From Plasmodium relictum (lineage: Eukaryota; Apicomplexa; Aconoidasida; Haemosporida; Plasmodiidae): DNA of 64,000 bases. Within the stretch, counting starts at the first letter, position 1, and every line of letters begins with the position of its first letter. The translations under genes were made by a program, and so were the position numbers. The stretch lies in assembly GCF_900005765.1 (NCBI RefSeq), contig NC_041691.1, forward strand, positions 186,001-250,000. Reading direction: 5' to 3'. Of this stretch, positions 1 to 13,104 are shown piece by piece. A model generated the notes under the pieces. It was given only the letters and a program-made list of their open reading frames with translations, had not been told where the DNA came from and ran no database searches.

Positions 1-3000
1 CAGAATGAAGACAATAGAGGAAGTAGTAAAGAAAAAATTAATAACGATGTAAATAAGAATGATTTTATTGAAAAAACATTAAACAGTGAACCATATAAAT
101 TTAATAATACCAATATAAGCGATATAAATAAATGTTCTGTTTCCAATAAATTAAAATTCTCGAATGATAATGATAATGATAATAGCAAATATCATATATT
201 ATGTAATTATTTTATGAATGAAAAAAAAGATAATAATATTTTCAATAAAAATGAAGATTTATCCTATGAAAGAAATGTTGATTCCCTTTTAGAAAATAAT
301 ATAAAATATACAAAAATAACCAAAAATGTAAATCATATTAACAATCCTAGTAAACAAGATTATTATATTAACTTAAATATTAAGAATAAATGTAACTTAC
401 TTAAAAAACAAGGTAGTTATTCTGATTTTTCAATGATGGATTTAAAGTATGATAAGTTTTCAACAAAAATAAAAAAAAATGATATTTATGAAGGTGTTAA
501 TGCAAATTTCTCAAAAAAAAATGAGGATTCATATGAACATAAGAAAATGAATAATAACTTTTTGTATAACAAAAATAGAAACTTTTCAGATAGTATTCCT
601 TTTGTAAAGAAAAAAAGAAAAATTTTACAAAATTTTGATCTAAAAAGTACTGATAGAAATTTTTTCTTAAAAAATGTTTTAAAAAAAAGCAACAGTGAAT
701 GTTTTGAAGGAAACAATGTAAATTTATTAAGTAAATATAATTTAAATAATAATGATGAATTAGATGATAATGTAAAAAGTAAGAATGAAAATACTGTTAA
801 AATTAATAAATTTATAAATATTGGTAACAATAGTAACGATATTATTAATATGGAATATAATAGCGATACATTAAATGATTCATCTAGTTATAAAAAAATT
901 AAGAACGATTTTCTAAATAAATATACTACTACTAATGAGCAAAATAATAAATGTGCTTTTAATAATTTATATATAAATCAAAAATCAATAAATAATTTTT
1001 TTGATTTTTCCTTAAACGAGTCCTGTAATAATTCAAATAAAGTATCCGTTGATACATCATATAAAAAAAAAGGAAATAATTCTAATAGTTTTGTTTATTT
1101 TGATCATTCTATTAAAAAAGTTATTGATAACGATATTATGAACATAGCAAAAATGTATTATGTAAAATGTTCCAATTATTTTTTGAAAAACGATGATAAT
1201 TTCAATGACATAAGAATTAATGATAATGAAAATAATTTGAATAATTGCAATAATAATGATGATAATAATAATAATAAAGAAGATAATTATAACGATAATA
1301 ATAAAGAAAATAATGATAATGATAATAATAATAATAAAGAAAATAATGATAAAGAAAATAATGGTAATAATAATAATAATAAAGAAAATAATGATAAAGA
1401 AAATAATGATAATAATAATAATAAAGAAAATAATGATAAAGAAAATAATGATAATAATAATAATAAAGAAAATAATGATAAAGAAAATAATGATAATAAT
1501 AATAATAAAGAAAATAATGATAAAGAAAATAATTATAATAATAATAATAATAAAGAAAATAATGATAATAATAATAATAAAGAAAGTAATGATGACAATA
1601 ATGAAAATAAAAATTATAAAAAATTATATAGCAATATCAGTAAAGATAGTGTTAATTCTGGAGAATTAAAAAGTAATATCTATAAATTTTACTTTGATAA
1701 AATAAATGAACTTAAATCAAATGAATTCATAAAAAGACATAGAAATTCAGAAAAATTTATTAAAAAAAAAATATTTAATTATATAAGTAAAAATAACTTA
1801 ATTACTAATATAGATAATATGCATATATATGTAAAAAACATTTATTTTGTAATTATAAAGAATGATAGAGTTTTATTTTATTTTATTTACGACTCAAATG
1901 ATGTAATGAATGCTATCATAAATCTTGAAAAAATGAACAAAGTAAGTTACAATGAAAAAAGTTTTCTTTTATATTTTCTTATCCACGAAGAGGATATGTA
2001 TATAAAAATTTTTAATCTCATAAATACGAAAGTTGAAAAGGGAGAGTTCTTATTAAAATTAAAAAAATTAAAAAGAAAAATAAGAGAATTAAAAAGTAAG
2101 GAAGAAAAAAATATATTTAGTAAAAGTATAGAAGAATTTTATATGATGAGAAACAAAGAAAGTTTCAATAGATCTCCATATAAAAAAAATCATGATCATA
2201 GCTATAATTTAATTAATCAAAAAAATTCAATGCTTAAGTTATCTTTAAAAAACTTGGTTCCTAAATTATATAATTGTAATGATTTAAATAGAATGAATAA
2301 TTTAATTAAAAATATGTTTAGATATATGAAAAAAAGTAATACTAATAATATAGAGAAAAAAGAAAAAAAAAAAGATATATATAATCAGATGGAGAATAAA
2401 ATAGAAATAAAAAAAAAACCCATAAGAGGAATAACATCTTTTACTCTCTTTGCAAGAGAAAAAAGAAAAGAACTTTTAAATCAAAAAATATTTTTAGGTA
2501 GTTCACTAACTGAACAAACATCAGCAGTAGCTAAAATATGGAATAATTTAAGTGACGAGAAGAAAAAGGAATGGGCATTAAAAGCATCTAAAATAAATGA
2601 AGAGAATTCTTTATTTCAGAAAAAAAAGAAGAAAAGAAAATTTACTGCCTTTAGCATATTTGCTAGAGAAAAAAGAAAGGAGTATAAAGAAAAAAATATT
2701 AATATGGGACTGACTCTTGCTCAACAGAATTCTCATGTGTCAAAATTATGGAAACAATTATCTAATGAAGAAAAAAATAAATATAAAATTTTATCTAATA
2801 CTATCAATGCAACTTTAGCTAAAAATTATAAAAATGATATTAATTTTACTAATGGAGAAAGGGTAAGTGGTTTTAAAGGAAGAATTAAAGCTTTAGATAA
2901 TATGATTGCACAGCATCTAACTAATAACAATATTATAAATAGCAGTATGAATAGCTTACCAAGTTATGATAGTACAAAAGCTAAAAAGAATACCAATTTA

Positions 3001-6000
3001 AAAAAAAAAAAAAATCAAGAATTTAATGAAAATGAAAGAATTATGAAAAACTATATAGATAAAAATATGAATTCTGTTTATAACAATGTTGAGAATAATA
3101 ATATAAATTTTATTGGCAATCAAAATATCGTTAATATGAATAATAATTATATTAATGAAAATAATTCTAATAATTCATTTTATAATAAAAATAATGTCAA
3201 ATGTTTAAATAATGATAATTATTTAGATTATATGAATAATAAATTCAAATGTTTCAATATGTCACAAGACAGTAATAAACCTTTAAGTATTAATACAAGT
3301 AACTTATATGCTCATGAAAATAATAAGACAAATTTAGATAATAATACTATAAATAATATAAATAGCGATATGCAAAATAATATTGTAAATAAATTTAGTA
3401 ATATAAATAAAAATAACAACTTAATAAATACTGATTTAAATGATAATATTATAAACGATTCAATTTTATATAATAGTAATAATAAAACAGATAACTACTT
3501 ACTTCAGAAAAGTGATAAAAGTATTAATGAATACATAAGTGGAAATAATAGGAATATAAGTAATAATGAAAACATTAATTTCAAGAATGAAGTTTTAAAT
3601 AACCTAAGTGTGAATATTGAAAATAGAGACATAATAAAACAAAATGCAAATAATAATATTGACATAATTAATAGTCAGTCATTAAATCAAAATATAATAA
3701 CAGATAATATGAATAACAAACATTTGGATACGAAATGTTATAATAATAATATATACAATAAAAATATAAATCATGAAATTATGAATAATGAAAACACAAA
3801 TAATAATGAATTAATTTATAATGAATTTCTAAACTATAGATTACACGAAAAACAAATGAAAAATGAATTATATAAAATAAAGAATAAAGTAAAAAGTGAA
3901 GAAATATTAAAAAAAAAATTAAAGAAAGATGAAAAACAAAAATTAAAAGAAAAAAAAATGATGCTGAAGCTGTATGACAAAAGAAGAAAACAACTATTAA
4001 AAGCAGAAAAAATGATAGAAAAAAAAAAAAAAAATAAAAGTAAAAATAAAAATTTAGTAAATTTAAATGAAAACTACATATATTATTCTGGCTTAACAAA
4101 CAATAATACAAATAATATAAATGTAAATCCGTTTGGTGTATCTAACACAATGAATAACACAGTGATTAATAATTATAACTTTTATTCAAATATAGATAAA
4201 ACTGAGAACAGCGTAAGCACTAACAATAATAGCAATAATAATATAATTAATTTTAACAATAATAGTTTAAGCAATTTAAATAATACTTTAAGTGATGTAC
4301 ACAATTTAAATAAAGTAAGCAATAATCACTTTTCATCTTTTAATTATTTGAATAATTTTGCAATGGATATGAATAATAGTAAAGATTATAAACTAGGTAA
4401 CACCGATAATGAGAATATGAATAAGGTTATAAATAATTTTGAAAGTATAAATCATAATGATAAAGTAATAAACAATGATTCCTATAATGAAAACATACAT
4501 AATAGCATTAGTAGAAAAACAAATAAAAACAAATTAAATAATTTAGATAATTTGTGTAATACGAATAATTTAAATAATGAAAAAGAAAATTTGAAAAAAG
4601 TTACTAACAATTTAAATTATCTAAATAATGAAAATTATTATCATAACAGTTACAATGAATATAATTATAACATCAATTATTATAATGGAGTGAGAAATAT
4701 TTCTCCTATACATAATAACAACAGTTATGATAAACTCCTTAATTCAAGTAATATAATGAACATAGATGAAAAATTAAGCAAAGAAAAAAAGGTAGAATTG
4801 AATAATATAAACAACTATAACAAAATTATCACTCCTCACGAGATAGATTATAAAGAAAATGGGCAAATTTATAATAATAATAGCGAAATGAATTATACTC
4901 AAAACGAAATAAATTTCAACTATTATGATAAGAATATGAATAAATACTTTTATAATAACTCAATTAATTATAATATATATAATCCCGTTGTCAATAACTA
5001 CAGTAATAATAGCATCACAAATGATATTAACAATTATAAAGAAAAAAAAAAATTCAATATGTATTCAAATAAATTTAAAAATGAAACAGAGCATAATTTA
5101 AATTCTAATGAAAATTCCAATTACGATGAAAAAATTAATTTGAATTCCGAAAGTTATGGAAATAATATAAATCATAATACTTATAATGATTTAAATAATT
5201 ATGTAAATAAACAAACAAATATAAACTTAATTAACCTTAAGAGTGTTGATGAAAAAATGAAAAATTTAAAAAGTGACAATAAATTAAACAATCATGGGAC
5301 TTCAGAAAATTCTGTTTATATAAATGATAAAAATGAAAATAAAAAAAAAGTGGATGCCGAATTAAATAAGAGTACCTTTACATATGTAGATAAAAAAAAT
5401 TTATTATTAAATAAAAAAAAAGATGAATTTTCAATTAATAATGAGAGCTCAAATAATAATTATATTCAAAATAATTTTAATTCAATTAATAAGGCATCTC
5501 CTTTTTATAATTCAGATAAAATATATAAAGAGAATGAAAATTTAAATAACTTTTATGATTTAAATAATTGTAGTTCACGAAATAATGAAAATTTATATTG
5601 TTATAGTAATGGTGAAGTAATTAATAAAGACGAAATAAATATGAAAAGTTTTAATGATTATCATAACAGTACTAAAAAGAATAAAAATTTAAAAAATAAT
5701 GATATTTTTAATTTAACAAAAGAGGAGATTAATAAAAATAATATTTGTGAAAACATAAATCAAAATACTGAAATAGAAAAAAATCACCATATTGATAAAA
5801 ATTACTACAATGAGAAAAATATTAAACTATTTTTAAAAAATAATTCTATTAATAATGATATTTCAAATAATACTTCTGACAAAAATGTATTCAAAACTAG
5901 TGAAAATAAAGAATTTAATGACTATTATTTTAATGAAAATATAAGAAATAAAAGTAAATTAAATAATGATTTTTATGATAGAACATTAGATAATAATTTT

Positions 6001-7922
6001 AATTGTGACACTTTAAATAATACACATCATGTCAATTTAAATAGTACATTGGATAGTAATTTAAATAACACATTAAATAATAATATAAATAATACATCTA
6101 ATAATTTAAATGATACAATAAATAATGATTTAAACAGTAATATTAACTTTAACAGCCATAATTATATAAATAACAATAATAATGACAATAAAAATAATAA
6201 CACAAATTATTGTCTTTATAATAATGCAAATGTGGAAAAATATAAAGATACCAATAAAACATATAATATAGTAAATAATATTAGTTCTTCATATAATATT
6301 ATTAAAAAGAATAATACTGATAATTTAATGCATAAAATAAATAAAGATACTAATAATGAAATGAATTCAAATAACTTGATAGACAATTATTCATTTTACA
6401 ATACCCATAACCCTTTTAATAATAAGAACACTCTTATTTCAAATATAAATACAGAATCTATAAGTAAACAATACTTTTTTGATAATTCAAATAATAACAA
6501 TAATAATAATAATAATAATTGCAGTGGAAAAATGAATGACTCAAATATGTATAACAATGCAAATATGAATTGTTTAAATAATTCAAATAATTTAATTTAT
6601 TATCCACAGCAGATATTTTCTGAAAATAAAATAAATGATAACCTTGTATATTATAATTCGAATTTAGGTAAACTTCAAAAGACTTTCGAAGATACAGAAA
6701 TAGTTCCAGTAAAAGAAAAGAAATTTTTTAATAGTGAATCTCATTTTTCAGAATTAATAAATAAAAAAATAAAAAAAAAAAATAAAAAAACTCCCTGTAC
6801 TAGTACTTTTAATGAAAAAAATTGTACCATATGGGATCTCGTATTAAAGAACAACAAAAAAATAAACAAAAAAAGAATTAAAAAGAGCAAAAACGTTGAA
6901 TATAGTTGTAATAATTTAAACGAAATACCAGAAGGAAATGAAACTAATGATATAAATTTGATGATTTTAAATAACGAAGAGAACTTAAACATAGAAAATA
7001 ATAATAATACAGTTGGGGAGAATGGAGAAAACTGTATTAATAATATTACGATTAGCATAAATGAAGAAAAAAAAAACTTAATTAGTGGACAAGTGAATGA
7101 AGTAGAAGAAGAAAATGATAAAACTAATTTAGATAATGTAAGTGAAGATAATAATTGCGATGATTTTTTAAACTTATTGAATGTATGTTCATCTAATTTC
7201 TCTAACAAGTTAAACATAAATGAAAATGGAGATGTTATATATGATGATAAAAGGAAGCATACAACAAATTTAATGAATGAAAATTCAAATAATGACAATT
7301 TAAATTTATTAATGCAAAAAAAAAATGAAATTAATCAAAATTTGAATAAATGCCAAATAGAAAAATATAAAAATGCTTATAAAAAAACTAAATTATGCAA
7401 ATGGAACAATGAAGAAACTAATAAATTTTATCAAGCAATTGAAATGTTTGGTGTAGATTTAATGATGGTAAGGGCATTAATACCAAAGTTTTCAGACAAG
7501 CAAATTCGTGATAAATATAAAAGAGAAAAAAAAATAAATCCTCGTAAAATTGAAGAAGCAATAAAAAAAAATAAAGAAATCAATTTGGATGCATATGAAA
7601 ATGAACATGGGAAAATTGATAACTCAACACATTATAAATATTATCAATCATCAAGTGATAATGGTATATATATATTATATATTTTTTTGTAATATTTATT
7701 GTAACTAATTTATTGCATCTTTTAATCACAGATACATATATATATTTAATTATGTAACCATTTTTCCTTTTTATAGATAATAATAGTAAGAAAAGAACAT
7801 CCATTTTAAGTGAATCAGAAACAAATATCTTAAACATTTTTGATAATAAAGCAAATATTGATACTGATGATTATTCATGTAATTATGAAAATTCTGATTT
7901 TAATATTTTAACCTTGTTTTAA
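1..7922 (+). CDS. Giant nuclear protein with two HMG boxes and a C-terminal Bdp1-type SANT domain (5' partial, 2 exons)
   Basis: The reading frame is open from base 1, with 71 codons before the first ATG at 214, so the 5' end lies outside the window. Two HMG boxes occur in tandem at about 2410-2620 and 2630-2830; both carry an F-x-x-F-A-R-E-K-R-K-E start and a W-x-x-L-S-(D/N)-E-(E/K)-K core. Near the end (7390-7560) is a SANT domain with KWNNEETNKFYQAIEMFG and a following KREKKINPRKIEEA stretch, the pattern of TFIIIB subunit Bdp1 (B''). It is preceded by a short N-x-N-E-N-G-D-V-I-Y-D-D segment, as Bdp1 often has. The rest is Asn-rich low complexity. The ORF runs to a stop at 7692, but a GT-AG intron (7664-7776) joins 7663 to 7777 in phase and gives 49 further codons ending at 7922. 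From memory the P. falciparum relative is annotated HMGB3. Known for the families: HMG boxes bend DNA; Bdp1 completes TFIIIB with TBP and Brf1. The Bdp1 role here is inference. Confidence 0.9.
1318..1590 (+). repeat. 42-bp tandem repeat coding for Asn/Lys/Glu units
   Basis: About five imperfect copies of a 42-base unit lie inside the HMG/SANT gene. Each encodes 14 residues of the form D-N-N-N-N-K-E-N-N-D-K-E-N-N. Copy boundaries drift at both ends. This is typical Plasmodium replication-slippage low complexity, and copy number is likely to vary between isolates. Confidence 0.85.
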
Positions 7923-8561
7923 TTTATTTTACAATAATAATTTTTATTGTAATTATGAAATCCTGATTTTAACATTTTTAAATGTTTTAATTCTACATTA
8001 TATTAGTGATTATGCATGTATTAAAAAAAAATTTTGATTTAAAAATTTTAAGTTTGTTTTATATGTATGCTTAAATATTCTTTTTTTTTTTTTTTAATAT
8101 TATATATGCTTTCAATTCCCATTAATTTTTTCTCTTTTTTTTCTTAAATATGTATAACATATTAATCCTATAAAAAAAGTTTATGTTATATTTTTTTTAA
8201 ATCATAAAAAAAAAAAGTTACAAAACATTAATGTACATATATAATAATTGCAATATTAATGATAAATATTATTTTAAAACTTATTAATTCTGAAAGATAA
8301 ATATTAATTTTTTAATATAAAAAATCATAATAATAAATAAAAATATTTTAAAAAATTATAACTTCGTATAAATTTCTAAAATAAAAAAAATCTAACTAAA
8401 TTTTATAAAATTATTCTCTCCTTTTTTTTACAGTATATTCAGTAGATGTAATTAAATTTTATTATTTCCTAATATTATTCCTTTTTATCGATAATAAATT
8501 ATATCTATGTCTTTATTTCGTTATATTTCTTGTATATATATTCATTTATTTAAAAATTCAT
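7923..8561. other. Intergenic, convergent 3' ends
   Basis: This lies between the 3' ends of the HMG/SANT gene and the DUF726 gene. It is AT-rich with several homopolymer runs. I see no gene or RNA in it; it presumably holds both 3' UTRs. Confidence 0.7.
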
Positions 8562-11546
8562 TCACATATCAAAATTTATTAAATTAAAAATATCTTTTAA
8601 CTTCCTTTTATAATCTAAGTGACTATGTATGATACCACTTGCATCATAATTTTCTACGTTTGGAACTTTCACAGATATTAAGCCTGCAACATTTATCTTC
8701 CATTCCATATATCTATACAAAAATCCTAGTAACCAATCATTTTTTGAGTATACATTAATTACACGATTTGTTACAACCATTCGAATTTTCTCCCAAACTC
8801 TTGCACTAGTTGTTGCAGGTAATCCAATAAAAATAGCATTACTTACAATATTATATAATTTTTTGGAATATAAATATTTTAAGCAATAAAAAATAACACG
8901 AGCACCAACAGAATAACCAATTAAAATAACTGGCCTTTGGCCAACTGTATTTTTATCACTTAATGCGTCAGCTAAAATTCTACCAGCTTGTTGAGCTCTT
9001 TCTCTTATTAATAAGTAGACATTATCTAAATTTGAAGCATATTTAATAAGAGCTAAAGGCCACGTTAAAGCAGCACTTAAAGTACTAGCTATAGTATATT
9101 GTAGCCATATTTTACTAGCCGTAATAGCAAATTCCTGAGATAACATAGTTTCAATTAAAGAGCCTAATGTTTTTAATAAATGATTCTCCCATTTCAAGCA
9201 ATATAAATCACAATAACAATTTGGAAAAACATTTAACCATGGCTGAGTTATGTCATCATCACTTTGGATTTCCCCACTTACACAAACACATACACTTAAT
9301 GATTTAGAAATATTACCATTTAGCATAATAAATTCAAATGTTTTTATATTAGCTATTCTTCTACTATATTTATAACCAGTTAGTCCTGCTCCACCAGCAC
9401 CAAACAATGAAACAATAAAAGCTAAACCACTAGCCGATGCTAAAAAAGCAGTTAAGCTACTACCACCAGCACCTAACGCTGTTAACCCTGCAATTATCCC
9501 TGGGGCAGCTAAACCAGCTGTGAATGCTATTAAAGCTCCACCTCCTAATGCAGCAAAAGCTATTTTAATTCTTCTAATTTTTTTTTTTTTTGATGTTTCA
9601 TTAGTAGAAGCCTGCAGAGCACTTATTAAATCTGCAGCAAGATTTTCCTCTATTCTTAATATTAACAGTTCATTAATTTTTAAGCATTTTGCAAACCTTT
9701 GAAAATACAATTGTATTCTTGCATTATTATTTCCCGTCATTATATATGTTGTAATTAAATCTCTCAATATAACCGATTTTACTTCTGGACTTTTCATAGG
9801 AACCCCATGCTTCAAATGTTTCTCAATATCACTCTCATCGTAGAAACTTTCAGATTCAACTGTATCATTTTTTTTATTATTTTTTTCTACTTTTGATTTT
9901 TTCACAGAATTTTCATCTATGTATTCTCTAACAAAATTTTCATTTAATATTTTTTTACTTTCATTTATATCTTTATTTTTAATTATTTTACTAGAATTAT
10001 CTTGATTATTACTTTCGTTATTATTACTTTCATTACTCTTATTTTCATCATTTTCTTTTGAATCCTCTTCATATTCACAATTCTTATTATTGCTACTTTT
10101 ATTATATTTTTCGTTCAAACTATTTTCACTTTTATTTTCATTTATATCATCTTCACCTTCATCATTCTCATTATCGTCACTTTTATTAATATTTTTTTCA
10201 TTATTATAATTATTATTACTTTCTCTATAAAGAGAATTAAAAGAGCTTGTGCTACAAATGATACTATTTTTTTGTTCCATTATTCCTTCTCTATTATTAC
10301 AATATTGAATCATACTAATATTTTCATTATTTTCCTTTTTTTCCAACGAAAAATAATTATTTATTGATTCAACATTACATATTTTATCATTTTCTTTTTC
10401 AATAAAATCACTATTTAAAGGAAGATTATTCTTCATTTCTGTTTTTGTAACTTCATACTCTTCATATTCTTTTTCTTCGTCTTCTTCTAAATCATCATCT
10501 TCAATATAATCTTTACCCTCATTTATTTCCTCATTTTGATCATCAATATGATCATTCTGCCAAAAATCCATTTCATTATTTAATTCTTCAACAACTTTTT
10601 TAAATTGAAAGTCAATATTTGGCTGAAGTTGATTTATTTTGCTTAATAAATTATCAACAAAAGGTTTTTCATATAACTGATATATTTTTTTATCTCCTGT
10701 TATATCTCTAATAAGCTTTCTCTGCTCTAAGGGTTTAATTATACATTGATAAGCTATAGGATCAATTAATAATAAATCAGATAATTGTTTTAAGAAATTT
10801 TTTGATAAATCGTCTAAATGATTTTGAATTTCTATATCATCAAACGAATCAATATGTTTTATTATAATGCATGCAAACAATGCTAAAATATTTTCTTTAA
10901 TTTCTCTTGGTATACTTGCAAACTTATCATTATTTATTGGAATATATTGTAAACGCAAAGCTTCTAAATTAGCATTTAATCTTTTTTTTTGCAATTTTTT
11001 TTCTTTTTTTTTAATATAATCAATTGTCTCTTTTTCCAAAATATCAGGCAAATCATTCAATATACATTTATTGGATATATTCGATGAAAAGAATTTTCTA
11101 ACAGAAGAGCTACTTTTAGAATTATTCATTTCATCTTTATCGTAATTGTTATCAATTTCATTTTTCGATATATTTTCAAAGATTTTTTCGTTTAAACTTT
11201 CTTTATAAACTTTAGAAGTATCGATATTAAAACAACTGTAATTCTCTTCAATTTTTATATTTACTTCTTTTGAATCTTCATCATCATTAATATCAGCATT
11301 TTTGTTATGTGAAACATTATCACATAAACTTTTTAAAAATGCTTCTTCAATTTCAGCATTCTTTACTGGACTTATATCATTTAAATATACTTTTCCTTCT
11401 TCTATTTTTTTCTTAATTCCTTTATCAATACCTTTAACCACGTGAATAGATTCAACTGTTAATATAGTTTTATTAGATCCTTGAAAAATTTGTTCACTTA
11501 TATAATCATCATCACTAATATCAGGGTTATAATTATTTTTTAACAT
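8562..11546 (-). CDS. DUF726 family alpha/beta hydrolase (TMCO4/Mil1-like) membrane protein
   Basis: 994 residues. The first two thirds are acidic and Asn/Glu-rich. The conserved DUF726 part starts at about residue 590. A strongly hydrophobic Gly/Ala-rich stretch (about 660-728) is likely membrane-inserted. It is followed by the hydrolase fold with nucleophile elbow GYSVGAR (Ser879), an Asp in YSKNDWLLG (about 935) and a His in IIHSHLDY near the C-terminus, a complete candidate Ser-Asp-His triad. Known for the family: DUF726 includes human TMCO4 and yeast Mil1; substrates are not established. The start is the first ATG after an in-frame TGA. Regulation cannot be read from the sequence. Family confidence is high; a lipase or esterase role is inference from the intact triad. 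Confidence 0.93.
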   Translation of the reverse strand: MLKNNYNPDISDDDYISEQIFQGSNKTILTVESIHVVKGIDKGIKKKIEEGKVYLNDISPVKNAEIEEAFLKSLCDNVSHNKNADINDDEDSKEVNIKIEENYSCFNIDTSKVYKESLNEKIFENISKNEIDNNYDKDEMNNSKSSSSVRKFFSSNISNKCILNDLPDILEKETIDYIKKKEKKLQKKRLNANLEALRLQYIPINNDKFASIPREIKENILALFACIIIKHIDSFDDIEIQNHLDDLSKNFLKQLSDLLLIDPIAYQCIIKPLEQRKLIRDITGDKKIYQLYEKPFVDNLLSKINQLQPNIDFQFKKVVEELNNEMDFWQNDHIDDQNEEINEGKDYIEDDDLEEDEEKEYEEYEVTKTEMKNNLPLNSDFIEKENDKICNVESINNYFSLEKKENNENISMIQYCNNREGIMEQKNSIICSTSSFNSLYRESNNNYNNEKNINKSDDNENDEGEDDINENKSENSLNEKYNKSSNNKNCEYEEDSKENDENKSNESNNNESNNQDNSSKIIKNKDINESKKILNENFVREYIDENSVKKSKVEKNNKKNDTVESESFYDESDIEKHLKHGVPMKSPEVKSVILRDLITTYIMTGNNNARIQLYFQRFAKCLKINELLILRIEENLAADLISALQASTNETSKKKKIRRIKIAFAALGGGALIAFTAGLAAPGIIAGLTALGAGGSSLTAFLASASGLAFIVSLFGAGGAGLTGYKYSRRIANIKTFEFIMLNGNISKSLSVCVCVSGEIQSDDDITQPWLNVFPNCYCDLYCLKWENHLLKTLGSLIETMLSQEFAITASKIWLQYTIASTLSAALTWPLALIKYASNLDNVYLLIRERAQQAGRILADALSDKNTVGQRPVILIGYSVGARVIFYCLKYLYSKKLYNIVSNAIFIGLPATTSARVWEKIRMVVTNRVINVYSKNDWLLGFLYRYMEWKINVAGLISVKVPNVENYDASGIIHSHLDYKRKLKDIFNLINFDM

Positions 11547-13104
11547 TACTCAAAAGAAGAAAAAATTAAAATATAATAAAATAAAGTAATATATACACTT
11601 ATACGTAAATGTTAAGATATTTTTATCTTAAGCTTTCTTACAAATTTCATGCTCAATTTATTTAAAAAAAAAAAAAAAAATATATTTTTACAAAAAAAAA
11701 AAAAAATTTAGATAATTCAAATTATGGTTTTTAATAAATACATTGACTATTTTATAAATTTTAATTTACATTTAATTTAACTTTTATGCTTTGTAAACAA
11801 CAGAAAATGGTACATTAATATAAAGTAAATTTAAATAAGTATAAACTCATTATCGAGAATTAAAATGAAAAAAGAAAAAATAATAAAAAAGAGTGTATAA
11901 GCAAAAGCAAAAATGTAAATCAAATCGAAGCAAAAGCTAAAGTAAAAGCAAAAATAAAAGCAAAAGTAAAAACAAAAACAAAAACAAGCAAAATTAAAAA
12001 AAAAAAAATAAATAATAAATAATAAAAAAATCAATAAAAAAAAATAAAAATGAAATAAAAATAAAAATTAAAAAAATATTAATAAAAAATATGAGTACAA
12101 AAAATATAAATAAAAAATAAATAAAAATAAAATAAAACAAAATTGAAAAAATAAAATGAAAATAAAATAAAATAATAATGGTATTAAAAATAAAAAATAT
12201 ATGGAGTTAAAAATTTTAAATAAATTGTGTAAATAGTTTAAAGTAAGCTTTAAATTATTTAGTAACATTAAATTTCATTAAATAAAATGAAAAATGCATT
12301 AAAAATTTACATTAAAAATTATAAGAAACGATACAAATTATTAGCTTTTTTTTTAATAATTACATTTTATAGTTACTAGAATAAAGGGTCTATGCCAAAA
12401 ATCCATATAAAATGATTCTTTTTTTATTAACATAGTTCATTTTAAAAGTTGTCTTAATTATCTGTATTTAGCTTATTATTTTTTTTTGTATTAATTTTTT
12501 TTTTATTTTTATTAACAGAAACTGATATAAAATATTTGTTATACAATAAAAATGACAAATGAAAAGTTGAAAATATATATGATTTAAAGTAAAAAAAAAG
12601 ATAATAAAAAAATTAAAATATAATAATAATATTAAAAATTATATGTCAGATATATTCCTTAAAATGGTAATAAAATATAAAATTAGTCATAAAACAAAGT
12701 ATAGAGTAATAATGGAATAAACAATTTGTATTTTATTAACACTATTTTAAAAATTTATCGGAAATAATTACGTAAATGCATAAGAATAAATTAAAGCATT
12801 AACATATCATTTTTAATTATCTGAATTATTTGTTTTATATTTTTCTATTTATTTTTATAATTTATTTTATTATTTATTAATAAAAATGGTTATAATCAAT
12901 TAAGTTAATATTTATTTACTCTCCTGGAAAAATCAAAATAATTTACTTTTTTTTTTTTTTTTAATATAAATTAAAATAGAAATAATTAAATACATTACAA
13001 TATAACAACCCTTATTTTAGTTTATTATTATTATCATTATTATATATATATTTAGGTAAATTCAAACATTTTTTTAATCTAAATAAAAAATATATATTTT
13101 TAGT
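11547..13104. other. Intergenic between two - strand genes
   Basis: This is upstream DNA of the DUF726 gene and 3' flank of SHLP2. It contains the degenerate A-rich hexamer repeat described separately and many poly-A/poly-T tracts. I see no convincing gene. Confidence 0.7.
11896..11992 (+). repeat. Imperfect AAAAGC/AAAAAC hexamer repeat
   Basis: Roughly 97 bases built of units such as AAAAGC, AAAAGT and AAAAAC, about 320 bases upstream of the DUF726 start codon. The short ORFs on its other strand are low-complexity Phe/Cys products of the repeat. Confidence 0.75.

Noticed and set aside
1256-1669. 137-codon Ile/Lys/Met ORF in a second frame of the HMG/SANT gene
   Set aside because: Frame shadow of the 42-bp Asn repeat.
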